DNA of 64,000 nt from Cercophora sp. LCS_1 (GCA_036250225.1 JAPZLL010000026.1:372001-436000), one strand, 5' to 3'; positions 22,153 to 34,370 are shown, counted from the first letter of the stretch. Made by a program: numbers and translations. The notes: generated from the letters alone by a model not told the origin.

Positions 22153-23087
22153 TCATGACACCCTCCTCACAGCAGCACCGACCTCTCCTCTCTCCACAGC
22201 CTCCACCCTTGCCTTGACCACCTTCCACACCTCCTCGGCAACCTCTTCCACTGAAGGGCTCGCATCAATAACATGTAGATCCTCCTCCTCCTGTCGAAAC
22301 CTATACTCCAATCCCGTCATGTTATCCGGCGTCGGCGCCCCAACAGCAACCTCACCCCCCTCACCAGCCCCAGGAACGGCGGCAGCCGTCCCAATCTTCC
22401 CCATGCTCAACCCCCAAAACAGCTCCCTAACCCGGCGTTGCATCTCTCCCTTTTCATACACCTCTCCACCCCAACCACCGCGCGCTTTCGCCTGCGCCTC
22501 ATCCAAGTCCAGAAACAAGACCAGATCCGGCCGCGGCAGCCCAACCTCAGGCGCCCGCGCCCAAGGTAACGTGAGCGAAGGATTCTGCTTAGCAGCCGAG
22601 TAGACAATACCACTGTAGTAGTACCGATCACAAAGCACGGTGATGCCAGCGGCGACGAGTTCGGTGATTTCTTTTCTGTTTACACTGTCAGCGTCTTTGT
22701 TCGACCGGTGGAGTTAGGAAACACTTACACTGCTTCCCACCGATTGGCGCTAAATAAGAGATGAATCACATGGTCGTCCATATCCACTTGGCTCTTCAGA
22801 TAGCCATCAATCATTTGGCCAATTGGTGTTGTCCGGTCTATTCACCCGGGCAATTAGTCTCTTCCTCGCAAACTATGGGGAGTGGAAGGAAACGTACCCG
22901 GAAAACGCATCAACCTGACTTTTTTCCCCAGCTCCACAAAGCGCTGCTCCAGCAGCTTCGTTTGTGTTGTCTTTCCGCTGCGGTCGAGGCCCTCGAGCAC
23001 GACGAGGGCGCCTCGTGCCACGGGGGACTCATTCTTGTTGGTCGCCAGGGCCGATGCGGCGGTGGCTAGGTCTGTGATGGATGCCAT
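22153..23087 (-). CDS. CDC8: Thymidylate kinase
   Basis: Three exons, 23087-22898, 22837-22729 and 22675-22153, give 273 residues; introns are 60 and 53 bp with GTACGT and GTAAGT donors. The enzyme phosphorylates dTMP to dTDP. Visible motifs are the P-loop GLDRSGKTT (about residues 34-42), the RFPDRTTPIGQMI segment rebuilt across intron 1, HLLFSANRWE before intron 2, and LCDRYYYSGIVYSAAK after it. Yeast and human enzymes are about 210-220 residues; the extra length here comes from an N-terminal extension of ~25 residues and a Gly/Ala/Val-rich insertion (around AAAVPGAGEGGEVAVG) after the lid region. The inserted part keeps the frame and has no splice signals. Confidence 0.94.
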
Positions 23088-26000
23088 TGCGGTGGATATG
23101 AGCTACCCGAAATGGTGGAAGTGAAAGTGGGTTTTGCCGTTTGTTAAGTTGCCGATCAGAGGGGATGAACATGCGATTGAGTTTGAGCTTTACCTCCATG
23201 GAGGTGGTGGCATGATCGCAGTCTCAGGGGAAGCTAACACGAACCCCACCTTCCCGTTCGCGGGGCGAAGGCAGTGCAAAGAGGTTCTCCCGGTAAGGGA
23301 AGGAAAGTCTTTGTTATTTGGTTTCATTGTTTATATTTCCAATTGTTCATTAGAGCTATACGGTAGAGATAATTTACGGCGGTAATGGCCGCCTGTTTGG
23401 CATTTCAATGGAGTTTGGCAGCCTGCTCGCGCGCACAAGGCCCTGGCAGAGGGATGCCGATAACACTGCGATAACGACTCCGTGGAGGGGTAAGGCCCAG
23501 ACCACGATCCACCTCCCGCCTGGGTCGACACCCGTTGCACAGCACTGCTGCAGCGCCTGGCATGTTGGCCCCTCTGGAGAGGAGACGCCCCAGAAAGCCA
23601 ATCAATCTGTCACGCAGAAGCGAATTCTTTTCCCCAGTGTCGGGCCTTGGCGCTTCTGGTGATGTCTTATCTAGTTGATCCATCCTCAACATCGAGAGAC
23701 AGAGTTAGGGAAGAGTAGGTCGGTACCAGACTTGTGATCCTTTGGATCTTCCGTGGTGCTTCCATGACGAGCTATTCTTAAGACTTCGAGTGGGCCCTGG
23801 GATACAGCGGTGAGCTCTCGCGCGCCTCGTGACCTCGTGGTGTCTGGTTGAGACCAGATATGGCCCAACATGGGTTTCCGTATCGGCGACAACGTTAGTA
23901 AGAGTACCTTACAATTCGCACAGAAACGACAACTTTGCTCATCTCTTGTGGCCGCCTAGAATTACGATGTGTGCCGACGGGAACATAGGCAGGCAGACGG
24001 AGCAGTTCTAGTCGACCTCTCACGTCTGCTTCAGGGGCTGTTTCCTGGGACCCAGGAGGGGAACAAGCGGTGCCCTACGGAATCCCGTCTCAGGGTTGCG
24101 GGATAGGCAGAGGTCCTCGTCTTCACACAAGCTGCCCTGGTCACCAACGTAGGCAAGCGATCGGGTTGAGCCCCTTCCCCGTTTGGGACCCGAGAATGAA
24201 CTGTTGAGGAGGTCGACGATCCCTCATGGCCCTCGAGGAATGGCAGAGACATCCGAATCGCCCCTCGTCTGATACCAAGGTAACATAGCCCAAGATAGTC
24301 AGCGCCAGAGACAACTTGAAGGGCCCTAAGGAGCTCATGGGTGGAGAGGAGTCGGTGTGGATCATCAAGTCTCGATAAGGCGCACACGGGAACCTGTGCG
24401 TTGGCAGCGCACCGGTCCAAGTCCGGCCTGTCACGGCTACCGGCTCAAACACCATCCCCAGATCCCCCTCACTTCCCCAGCCACCAGAATAGAATCCATC
24501 CAACAACCCGCGAAGTCGGAGACTCTGGGTTAGGGTTTGGGGAACCCTTGAATCGATTCCACGGAGTTGTGCACGCCGTGCTAGGTATTCCTAGGCATCC
24601 GGAACTCGAGGGAAGAGGGGGCGACTATCGAAACAGCTTTATCTGCACGGCGAGCCGTGATAAAACTAAAATGTTTGCCCAAGGCCAAGCTGGGTGGTCG
24701 TAACAGAGTCGGCGGAGAAGCAGCGCCAGTGCATTGCCCAGTCCAAAGGCCCGGTGGGGGTTTGAGCCGGGAGGCAACCTCATCCAACGGAGCAGGCGCT
24801 GGACAGGCAGGGCATTGATGGATTGACGACCCAGACCTCAGGACCCGAACGGCCGCAGACGACACGACCGCCTTCGTTCCAAGGTAGACTGAATGGCTCA
24901 ACCAAATACCAGCGGCCATCGCCAGGCTGGGGGCGTCGAGTCGAGTCGTTCAAATTGAACAATCTGGTCGCAGCAAGCCGAGGTTGCAACGCTTCAAGTC
25001 TGCTTCGGCGGGGTTCGGCACGTCACCTGAGCCGGCTTCCAGCGGTCACAATCCAGCGGAACTCATCACCTGTTGCCGTTGCCGCAATCGTCAAAATCCG
25101 CGTTGAAAATGTGATATTCCGTCATAGCCGTCGGAAGGCGTCCATGCAGATTATATGAGGAGGCTGGGGATTTGCAAAAGAGAGTCTTGCCGTCGCACAT
25201 GATGATGGTGAGACGCTGCTGCGAATTTTCGTGTGGAAACACAAGAGTGGGGCCATCCGTCCTGTAAGACGCGGTTGTGCGGAAGGCACAACGCGTTGAT
25301 TTGCTCAAGCTTGATTGAGCTGGCTCGGCTGCCCACTCGCAGCGCTCCGTCCGCCAAAATTGTGGACACACCGCGTTGAGTGCCTCCACGATCGTGCAGC
25401 TGCTGGAGGCGGTGCTCGAGTCTTGATTTGCCCTGCACAGCGTCAATCGCCCGCCCTTGCGACCGTACTGGGAGCTCCGTCGAATCAGATCTGTTCAAGC
25501 GCCGTTTGCATAAAGTTCTCGCTGCAGCACAGACTCCCAAGACATTCTTCTCCCAGGAATCGCCAGGCGCCCCCCAAATCCATCGAATCCCCACGCGTGA
25601 TCGCTCGCGAAGGCGGTCGCCAGTCCCCGGAGTCCCCATTTATCTCTCATTGGAAAGTGGCAGGGTCCCATTTTCACGCGTAGCGTTTTACCACAATATC
25701 GACCTGCAGCTAAACCCGCCAGTAGCTCAGCCGTCGTCTGAGGCCTGAGCGAGAGAGCACCATTCGATCCCTGGCATCCCCTGCGACCGCAGCTCCCTTG
25801 TCTTACGGGCCACATTTGGCACCGTTCCCCCTCCTCGTCCGACGGTCTGTCCTCCCTCCCTTTGGCTCGCCATCTCTGCCAGCCCATTTCGCTCCTCCTT
25901 CCACCCGCTGCCACTGCCTCATCTCGACCCGGCCGTCAGACCTGTCGCTTCCACTCACTTGAGGCTCTCCGCGCTTGATCAGACGCGAGCGCAGATTTCG

Positions 26001-26490
26001 CGACCGACGCTTGACATTGGCAGCTTGCGCGCATTCGATCGCATATTGCCGACGTGCTTGAAGTTGCCCCCCAACCTGCAGCTCTCAAACTTGTTCTCGA
26101 TCCATCTCTCGAATTCGCATTAATCGTCTGGCAATCCGGGCCTCGTGGACGAAGACCGGCCATTCCAACCCGCCAATCCGGCCGCTTTAGACCGCCTTGT
26201 GCAATAAGAGAAGCACACATCCCACGGTCGCCGGCGCCCTGCGTACTTCCGCTTTCCCCCCATTCTCGCGCTTCTTTGGCAGAAAGTATTTTCTGCTGCG
26301 TCTGAAGTGAGAGCAATTCTGAGACGGGGAGGAAAACAAACAAACATCCTGTGCGATCGCTGCACGGGCTCCATATCTCGTGTTTCCCACGGGAAGGCAG
26401 TTGGCCTCGTTGGGTTCGGCAGAACCAGTCGCGGGAGCAATTGGAGTGTCTTTGCTTCACGACAGCAGGACCCGCCCCCCTCCTCTAGCC
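23088..26490. other. Long gene-poor stretch (3.4 kb)
   Basis: No frame here has a recognisable domain, an ATG in good context and consistent splicing. The last ~800 bp are pyrimidine-rich and likely promoter and 5' untranslated sequence of the downstream gene. One and a half copies of TTAGGG occur near 24530 but do not form an array. A lineage-specific gene or non-coding RNA cannot be excluded. Confidence 0.45.
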
Positions 26491-27793
26491 ATGGCAAGCG
26501 TCTTTCGTCAGCCATTCGCACCCCTTGATGGGGCGCGATTGCAAAGCTTGACAAGTTTGAAGAACAGGCAAAACTGTAAGTTCTCTTTGCTCGGTCCCTC
26601 CTCTCCACTCGCGAGGTGGAGGAGAGTCAGATTGGCATGGTAGCTAACCTGGAGCAGCTATCTCGAGCGCCCCAGTTAAGAGGAAGGCCGCCGAGGTCGA
26701 GGTTGACGACTCCGAGAATGTCGACCCGGCACTGTTTGCGAAGCGGTCTAAGGGCGCCGGCGCCGAGAACGACTTCAAGGATTTCTTCAAACCCTCAAAC
26801 TTTATTCTCACCAAGTCTGTTTCCACAACCGCCCTGCCCTCGTCCAAAGATGTCCTCGGTGCACCAAGTAGACCGTTGTCCTCCAAGCCTCGAAGTTTGC
26901 TTCAGCCCAAGTCCCCCGTTGCTCGGCTCAACACTAGTGTGTCCACAACGTCCCTGACTGCGCCAGCCGGCCGCTCTCCCACCCGGGGCTCCAAGAGGAT
27001 TGGCATCTTGTCCCGTCGTCGAACTCAGCGTGTTGATCCCCCGGCTTTTGGCCTTGGTTCCTCCGTGCCTTTCTCCCTCGATGCTGCGCTCAAGGGCACC
27101 ATCCCCAGCTACTCTGGCAGCTCCCGCACCACTGTATCCGATCTCCTTAGTGGATCGGACATGACATCGTCCTGGTTCTTTGACATCCACGAGGACACCC
27201 CCGAGCAAGAAATGACCAACCTGCTTCAGCACAGCACCCGCACCCTCGACATTAGCAGCGATGAGGAGTCAGAGCAACGTGCCCGCCGCGAGCATGCCGA
27301 GGGACGAGACAAGGAGAACATCCCTCCCGCCGATGACGTCAGCCAGACCAACTCGGCCCGCGCCGCGCGAGCAGCTGACAACTTTGACGACATGGTGATC
27401 GAAAAGCAGCGCGGTCCCCTTGCCGAGATGAACGTGGCAGACTACTATGCTGAGGGGTGCGACGACACGAGCGTGATCATTGTCCCTGGTGACGAAGATG
27501 CCGAGACCGTCATCGACGAGACCGAGCCCGCACCGTCCGAGACACTCGCCCAAGACAACCTCGAGCCAGAGCCCAAAGTCGAGATCGCCCAGGTTGACAA
27601 CATCAACGTCGACGAGCTCATGGGCAAAGAGGACGCAGCATCCAAGGCGGCTGTCCTTCAACCGATGGAGGGCACAGGCGAGAGCTTCGAGCTGTGGGAG
27701 AGCGGGAGTTTCAAAGACGAGGGCGATGCGCCTGCATCACCTCAACCTGCGATAGAGGATGTTTCCGAGCCAGTTGTGGCTTCTGAGTGTTGA
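26491..27793 (+). CDS. Disordered fungal protein with KEN box
   Basis: Two exons, 26491-26575 and 26658-27793 (82-bp intron, GTAAGT donor, GCTAAC branch point), give 406 residues. Exon 1 is short and starts in a GCCATGG context. The protein is hydrophilic and probably unfolded. Recognisable blocks are PVKRKAAEVEVDDSENVDP with a basic nuclear-localisation-like patch, the conserved-looking PPAFGLGSSVPFSLDAAL, SWFFDIHEDTPEQEMTNLL, LDISSDEES, and DKENIPP, a KEN box of the kind read by the anaphase-promoting complex. The C-terminal third is strongly acidic. I do not know a named family; a cell-cycle-regulated nuclear role is inference from the KEN box and basic patch. Confidence 0.8.
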
Positions 27794-28369
27794 TTTGGCT
27801 TTGTGTGTGTGTGTGTGTGTCTGTTCTTGAGATGTAGTTGGCTTCTTTGGCTTCTTGGTTTCTTGTTTTGGCTTGGCAATACTGTTTGACCTTTTTAATC
27901 TGTGTCCTTTGGGGGCATTCTGGGAGGCAAAAGAGGGAGTTTGGGTGTTTGGCGGCATATTGTTGGAGACTTGTGCTGTTTGGGCCTGGCCTGGCCTTTG
28001 GATGATGATGGATGATGGGTATGGAGCGCGGAGTGCGGCGTGTGGGCTATATGTACGTATACCACGGGCTTAGTCTGCAATTGTTGAACATTGTTTGCAC
28101 ATACATATGGTTACTACTAGTGGTACTTGTGGCCTCGGTGTGCCGTTTCGCTAACTTCACTGTCTTGGGTAGGCTAGAGGCTCCCTTCCCGCCCCTCACC
28201 AGGGCCTGGGTTCCAGTGTCGACACGAAGTTCGTCACAGGTCACCACTTCACCGATACTCAATACACTCTAGCGCTTGGTGTATTCACTATCTCATACGA
28301 AATACCGTCAAAAATAACAAAAGAAACCCAGTATCAGCCACCCAAAACGCCAATTCATCAAGTATTCGC
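27794..28369. other. Convergent intergenic region
   Basis: Contains a short TG dinucleotide run at about 27802-27820 just after the stop of the KEN-box gene, and otherwise only short overlapping frames. Confidence 0.55.
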
Positions 28370-30376
28370 TCATTCCTGCTCGCCCTTGAGCTCCTCCTCA
28401 AACGCCATCTGGATATCCATGACCTGTTGCAACTGTTCATGGTCCAGCTTGGCCTTCTTGTAATTAGCCAAGCTCTTGGCCGTCCTCACCACGTTCTTGA
28501 TCTGCCGACCATTCAACTTGCCCTCGGCCAGCTTGCGATACCCATCCTCGTCAATATTCACACCGCCTTCCTTCTCTAGCTTGCCCAAGAAGTTCTTCCA
28601 CACCATGAGCCTGCTCTCAACAGGCAGCTCGTCGTACTTGAGCGGCACGTGGATTCGCGACTTGAACGCATCGTCAAAGGTCGTGACACGATTCGTGGTC
28701 ATGAACAGGATTCCACTATAATACTCCAATGTGCGCAAGAAGATGCTGACGAGGCCGTTGCGCTGCATGTCGTGCAGCGAGCGACGCTCGAGGAAGACGT
28801 CGGCTTCGTCGATGAGCAGCACAGCCTTCCACGTTGAAGCGAGGTCGAGGGTGCGGGAGAGGCGCTCGTCAAGCGTCGACACGTCGGTGCCAAGGTCGCC
28901 ACTAGAGACGATGTAAAGGGGACGATGGCTGAATTCGGCAACACACTCGGCTGTGAGGGTCTTGCCAACGCCGGGAGGGCCATGGAGGACGAGGATGAGG
29001 CCGCGGCCCTTGCCCTTGACAATGTCATCGAAGCCCTTAGTTTCTTGGGCGTGCTCGGCGACGAGAGCCTGGACAAGTTCCTTTTGCTGGGAAGGCAGGA
29101 CCAGTTGCTCAAAGCAGGAAGCGTTCCAGGTAACGGGACGGAGCTTGTCGACAAAGAACTCGAGGAACTTCTTCTCGGTGAAGCAGAAGCCGCGCACAAC
29201 GGCAGTGGCAAGGAAGCATTGCTCGTCGGTGAGCGGGTGACGAGACGGAGTAGATGGGCTGGAGGCAACAAGGTCCCATTCGTCAGAGTCGAGAGACTGC
29301 TTGCGCTTGACGCTGGGGATCTCGGTGGTTTTAGGCTTGGGAAATGGTGACACATTGTAGGCGTAGTCGGCTTCGATGCGGTGGTATGTGTGAGTGTCGA
29401 CCATGACGCGCCCATCAATGTTGTAGCGGTATCCCTCCGAGTCTGTGGCAACCCCCTTGTACTCGCGGAACTCCTGGCCGGCGAGGCCTTCCCAGCGACG
29501 GCCACGGGCGGTAAGTGTCTCTTTGACCGCGTCTGGGGAGGGGTGGAAGGACAGGGGGAAGAAGGGAAGGTTGGTGATGGGAACGGCTCCGGCGAAGGCA
29601 GGGATGTTAAGATTCTCGCACCGAGTCCCGAAGTCGTCGCCGTCAAAGTCGGTGTAGTTCCCAGTAAGAACCAGGGCAGGGTTATCGCCACATTGGTAGT
29701 AATAGTTGACAAGCTTCCAGACACGCGGCTGGCCCTTACGCGACCCATACACAAGCGAACCCGGCCGGAAGATGGTCCAGAGATGCTGGTATGACATGAG
29801 GCCTTCGCTGCGGAGGTTGTCGCCATCCTTGATCTCGTCGGCGAACTTCTCGGCAATGAAGTCAAGAAGATTGGTCAGATGGGCGGCGCTCTGGGACTCG
29901 GGCTCCTGCTCGGTCAGAGCCTTCTGGAGCTCGGGGCGGTAGTGGTAGAGGCAGTGGGCCGGGTAGTCGACTGTGATGTCGGCCGTGTGGAAGGACTGGC
30001 CGGGGTAGTACCCGATGATGTCGGCGAGGATCTTCTTGAGGGCAGGCGAGTTCACCTGCAAACTCGTCCGCTGAACCACCTTGTTGGACATGTCGTACTG
30101 CCGAACAACAGTCAGGGAATAGGCCTGGAACCAGTTGCGCCCTTCGTCATGGATCTCTTCGTCCTCCTTGGGCTCGGTGATGTAGGCGCGGCCCTTCTTG
30201 GTCCATCGTTTCTCCAAGTGCTTGAGTTCAGCCAGCATGGGCTCCTTCTCCAGCTCGGCACGGCGGGCCTTGTCCTCCTCGGTAAGCTGAGCTTCGATCT
30301 CCATCTGGTCTTCCTCGTCGAGAACGTCTTGGTTGCTGTTGCCGGACCGGCGGGCAGTCTGCATTGTGCGAGCCAT
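28370..30376 (-). CDS. AAA-type ATPase of the large fungal cytosolic/nuclear group
   Basis: Single exon, 668 residues. The open frame continues to 30682 but there is no ATG in it before 30376, so that codon is taken as the start. A charged helical N-terminus (QMEIEAQLTEEDKARRAELEKE) leads into a beta-rich substrate-side region of about 300 residues (NKVVQRTSLQVNSPALKKIL, YHYRPELQKAL, YGSRKGQPRVWKLV). The AAA module follows: Walker A GPPGVGKT (466-473), Walker B VLLIDEAD (519-526), a sensor-1-type MTTNR, and an arginine-finger candidate in FKSRIHVPLKY. The C-terminal lid helices end in an acidic tail. This architecture is common and multi-copy in filamentous ascomycetes; clients are unknown. 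There is no transmembrane or mitochondrial signal at this start. Confidence 0.9.
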   Translation of the reverse strand: MARTMQTARRSGNSNQDVLDEEDQMEIEAQLTEEDKARRAELEKEPMLAELKHLEKRWTKKGRAYITEPKEDEEIHDEGRNWFQAYSLTVVRQYDMSNKVVQRTSLQVNSPALKKILADIIGYYPGQSFHTADITVDYPAHCLYHYRPELQKALTEQEPESQSAAHLTNLLDFIAEKFADEIKDGDNLRSEGLMSYQHLWTIFRPGSLVYGSRKGQPRVWKLVNYYYQCGDNPALVLTGNYTDFDGDDFGTRCENLNIPAFAGAVPITNLPFFPLSFHPSPDAVKETLTARGRRWEGLAGQEFREYKGVATDSEGYRYNIDGRVMVDTHTYHRIEADYAYNVSPFPKPKTTEIPSVKRKQSLDSDEWDLVASSPSTPSRHPLTDEQCFLATAVVRGFCFTEKKFLEFFVDKLRPVTWNASCFEQLVLPSQQKELVQALVAEHAQETKGFDDIVKGKGRGLILVLHGPPGVGKTLTAECVAEFSHRPLYIVSSGDLGTDVSTLDERLSRTLDLASTWKAVLLIDEADVFLERRSLHDMQRNGLVSIFLRTLEYYSGILFMTTNRVTTFDDAFKSRIHVPLKYDELPVESRLMVWKNFLGKLEKEGGVNIDEDGYRKLAEGKLNGRQIKNVVRTAKSLANYKKAKLDHEQLQQVMDIQMAFEEELKGEQE

Positions 30377-31336
30377 TTCAGCCTGCTTTTGGTGGAGACG
30401 CCTTGTTGATACGTATCCCCGTTGATTAAGTTCCCTCTCTTTTTTCTCGAACAGTCGACGATATTCCTCGTCTGTTGGCCGATGCGAGTGTCTGGATGGG
30501 ATTGCTTCGGAGGGAATGTCCCCGTTTACTGGCTTAGAGGACGTTATCCTGTCGGCTATTTTACCGAAGAGTAGATATTTAGCTAGTTTGGAGAATAAGA
30601 TGGCAGTTTTGAAGGTGAACGTGCGGTGTGAATGTGTGGAGTGAAGAGGTTTAGTGTCGAGGACCAACAACAAACGGATCAAGCGGAGGAGGAATGAACC
30701 GGGAGAAGGAGATGGAGAAAGAGTTCAAGACCAGGAGTCAAAAATAATGGCAATTGCATCCCATATATACGTCAAAACGGAAGTTACACAGGCCGGTGGC
30801 AGCCTTGAGTCGCCAGGCTGAGACGTGGTGGGGCGCCACTTTTCAGGGGTATGGCTAGGCAGCACACCCCACATTGTGCTGCTCAAATCCGACATGTCGA
30901 TGAGGAAAGCGCACTTGCCCTACAATTGCACAAACTCGGATCTGTGAGTCAATCGGAGCGCGGAGAATCCGGGGAAGGATCCGTCCGCGCAGCAGCTGCC
31001 TTGAGCAGCCTGCTCAATCTCCAACCGCCAACCCAAGTTGCCACCCAACACGTTTCGCTCGCCGAGTGCCAGACTTTCAACCCGAGCGTCCATTCCAAAC
31101 TTTTTGTTGAGATGACCCAAGCTTCGAGGACAGGAGATCTCTTTACTGGTCAGCAGTTCAGATCAGGTATTATGTGATTTTAACTTTGATTTTAACTTTG
31201 ATTTGATATCGCCTTTGACGACCTTGCGTCCTGAATAGGACAAGTTGCAAGCTACCGTTCGTGAAATCCATGGCGATAATGGCTTCAAATTGTTTACAGC
31301 CCGGCCTCTATCTTTGATTGCACAACCATACCACGC
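30377..31336. other. Intergenic region, promoter side of the AAA ATPase
   Basis: Holds the likely promoter of the AAA ATPase (a TATATATGG-like element on the minus strand at about 30762-30770). A short tandem of TTTAACTTTGAT-like units lies at 31176-31206. No gene is supported. Confidence 0.5.
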
Positions 31337-32860
31337 TCAATGGGTTCCCCTAGTCTCAACCCACCCTCGGTAGAAAATACTACAACATCCACCGCCAAAT
31401 CCATTCCAGAACTCAGCGATCTCGTCCGAAGCGCTTTCATGCAACCGAACACACTCCTCAAAATCCTTGGCCTCATCCTTGGTGCCGGGATACCTCGGTC
31501 CAGAAGCAATTGTGTCGGTCATGGCACAATACCGACAAGGAGTCACAGCTGTGTCCCCGGTCAGGTAGACGAGCAGTGCGCAAGTGAGGCCGAGATCTGG
31601 AAAACCACCCGCGAGTTGGAACTTCCAACGATAGGGGAGGTCTCTCTTTCTCTCCAGAGCAAGGAGTTCCTGAATTAACGGTGATTCAGTCAGGGGTGTG
31701 TCGCAGGGCATGTAGCGAAGCAGATATGCCCAAAGAGGTGGTGGTGGTTTAAATGTCGGTGACGGAGTTGGTGAAGGTGAAGGTGAGCGTGAGGATGTCT
31801 TGTCCAAAGCAACGTTCATAATCTCCTCAGTGGTAGGAGACCGCTCGGCCATGGGTGGCTTGACACCAATGTTCCTATCCACTCCGCACACTCCAGACCG
31901 AGAAGACGATGATGTCGAGGCGAGCGAGGACGATGTGTCAAGGCCTCCCTGAACATCGGTGCCTCCCTCATCATTCACATCGAATGACAAGAACCCCAGA
32001 TCCTGCCTCTCCCTAAGAATATCAGGTCCTCTCCCACTCCGCCTTCCACATCCGCTATAGATCACTCCTCTCTCCCTAGTCCCCCTCGGCTTCCTTACCT
32101 CAACAACCTCCCCATCTCCCTCCATAGCTCCCCTCGACACAACAACTGGCATCCCGGAACCTCTCCTGGTCACAATACACAACGTTCCATCAAGGCAATC
32201 ATTGAGCTGACATCCTCTGTGCTTTTTCTGTTGTCGTCAGTCCCATCTCATTCTCCCCTTCCCCAACAATATCAACATTCCTTGCCATCAATACCCTTCC
32301 TCATCTTCACCAACTGCATCTAGCCAGAGCAATCAACGCAAGAAAGTGAAAACTCACACTAAAATGACTCCCCAACCTCCACGGCATATCAAACGACAAC
32401 TGACAATCCCTAACCGGACAAACCCACGGATATGGCTCATCTAGACGGGGGACGTAGCCCTCGGGAAAAAGGGCGCCAACACCGGGGATTACCTCGGTTG
32501 TACCCCCTGTGATCATTAGAACTGACAAGAGGTATGGGAGGTGACACTACCAAAGAGACCAATCCATAATGTGTAGCTTGAATGAGGGAGTGGTTGTCGT
32601 GATGGTGACATGCGCTGTTGAGACTCATTTTGGGAACCAGGCTGGGGATCAAGCCATGGTGATGGGGCGGGAAGTGTGGTTTGGGTGTGAGAAGGGGGAG
32701 TTGACGGAGAGATATTTACTTCCGAGGCAGGAAGGGCGGGGCCACGGGAGACGGGTCTTTCGTAGAGGAAGATGACATCGTTGGAGGATGAGGATTCTTG
32801 GCTGGGATGAGGCCACTTCGCGTGACCAGATGAGCGGTCGAGACAAGTTTCGGGGTTCAT
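31337..32860 (-). CDS. Fungal protein with Cys/His motif, function unknown
   Basis: Proposed exons 32860-32551, 32506-32358 and 32227-31337 give 449 residues. Intron 1 (44 bp, GTAGTG donor, CTAATGA branch) is short, so that junction is the least certain; intron 2 (130 bp, GTGAGT donor) is better supported because it restores a continuous motif. Across it reads WVCPVRDCQLSFDMPWRLGSHFS then KKHRGCQLNDCLDGTL: a C-x4-C...H...H-x2-C-x4-C arrangement that suggests a metal-binding finger. The C-terminal part has a second cysteine cluster around CRYCAM after a hydrophobic patch (LTCALLVYLTGDTAV), resembling fungal DUF3716-type proteins. I would not assign a molecular role beyond possible nucleic-acid or chromatin binding. 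Confidence 0.68.
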
Positions 32861-33055
32861 GAGGACAAGATGGTCAGGTCAAAAACTCGAGGGCTTTGGT
32901 GAGGTGGGCTTAGCATTCCAGATAAAGAAGCCCAGGTGCTGCAAGGGATGGGCAAACAAAGCCGTCTCGTGAGCGCCAAGACCCAACCTTGAGGATACAC
33001 ATGACGACGTGTATTGTGGGACAATATAATACAATTGGCTCGTCAACGTTGCTGA

Positions 33056-34370
33056 TTACTTCTTGGACGCCTTCTTGGCCGCCTTCGACTCCTTGCCGGC
33101 CTTTGCTTCCTTCGCCTTGGGTTGCTTGCTTGGCTTGGCGTCTTTGCTCTCCTTCTGCTCCACCTTCAGGGGTTTGCCCGCCTTCAGGGCCTCGAGCTCC
33201 GCCACATCTCCCCTCTGCTTCGCTTCCTTTATCGCCTTGTTCCGTGCTAGGTACTCCTCGCGCAGCTTTGCTCGCAACTCCTTTGCCTCGGCCGTCCTCC
33301 TGATTCTCTTCTCCCACACAAACTTCTTGTACTGCTTGCGGCGCTCCAGCTTGGCCAGCGACTTGGCCTGGAGACCGGCATAGTAGTACCTGCGACCCTT
33401 CCTGCGGACGCGGAACTTGAGCTTCCTGGCCTTCGTCTTCTCGGTGCCAGCAATGCTGCCAGGATCGCCAACCAATCGGCCAATCTCCCAGTTGGTCTCG
33501 CGGTAGCTGTAGTTGTCCTGGAGCCGGAGCACGCGCGTCCCCATGCGCTTACGGAGTCCCTGCTCCCTGAACGCCTGAAGCTTCCGTTGCTTTTCCCGAT
33601 GTTCTGCGCGGGCCCTGACCTTCTCCTCGATTAGGGCGGCGATGACCGAGTTGCCGTCGGCGAGAGCACGGGGTGGACTCGGTTTCTTCACCTTGGCCGG
33701 TGCCGCATTCCCTTTCCCTTCAGCTGTGCCCTCCATTGCTGCCGAAGAGACGGCAATATCCTCATGTCTCGTCACCGAAAGCGGGATACCGCTTGGCCCG
33801 ACTGTCTCCTCGAACGCCTGGGCCTCCTTTCGGGGAACAGGCTTGAGTCCGAGTTTTCGTTTGCGAGGGGCGCCTTCGGGGTATGGGAGTGTGTCATTCT
33901 TGTCGAACACAACGCCAATGTACTGGCGTTTCGGGTGACGCTTCGGATCGCGGTAGTACTTGACGTAGCCGGCAACGGCGGCGTGGATGGTGTGGTCCCG
34001 ACCGAGGATGGTGTTCTCGCCCGCATGCCATATGGTACCACGCTGCTTATAGATGATATTCCCAGGGATCACATACTGATCTAACCAGCAATTGCCTCGT
34101 CAGCATTTCCTCCCAGACCAAACCTCCGCAACACTTACCTCCTGTTTTCTTCGCGCCCAACTTCTTGGGTATCGTCTTGTTGCTTCTCAACTTGTATGCA
34201 CCCTGTGACTTGACACTGGCATAGCGACGTCCTTGAACGGCCGCACTGCCGTCGATCCGGAGCTGGGCGAAGCACTCGGCGAGATTTATCGTGCGCGTTG
34301 TCGGCGTCAATTGGTAGCGTCCGCCGACAGCAGCCCTTGTCAAGGGCCGCCGCAGCTGTACGAGGTGCAT
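33056..34370 (-). CDS. MRP7: Mitochondrial large-subunit ribosomal protein bL27m
   Basis: Two exons, 34370-34139 and 34080-33056 (58-bp intron, GTAAGT donor, TAG acceptor), give 418 residues. The open frame continues upstream of 34370 but only from a GTG; starting at 34370 gives a typical mitochondrial presequence (MHLVQLRRPLTRAAVGGRY, rich in Arg, no acids). The L27 core is rebuilt across the intron: KKTGDQYVIPGNIIYKQRGT, then WHAGENTILGRDHTIHA. Bacterial L27 is about 85 residues; like the yeast protein, this one carries a long C-terminal extension, here very Lys/Glu/Arg-rich and probably helical, ending in Lys/Ala repeats. bL27 sits near the peptidyl-transferase centre of the mitoribosome. 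Confidence 0.95.

Noticed and set aside
24525..24545. GGGTTAGGGTTT, and CCCTAACCCT near 62800, as interstitial telomere repeats
   Set aside because: Each has fewer than two units; not an array.
25066..25639. Overlapping minus-strand frames of 126 and 162 codons in the 3.4-kb gap
   Set aside because: No domain, competing frames over the same bases, and no splice logic; kept as unassigned intergenic.
30377..30682. N-terminal extension of the AAA ATPase frame
   Set aside because: The open frame begins at TTG and contains no ATG on that strand before 30376, so it is most likely untranslated leader.
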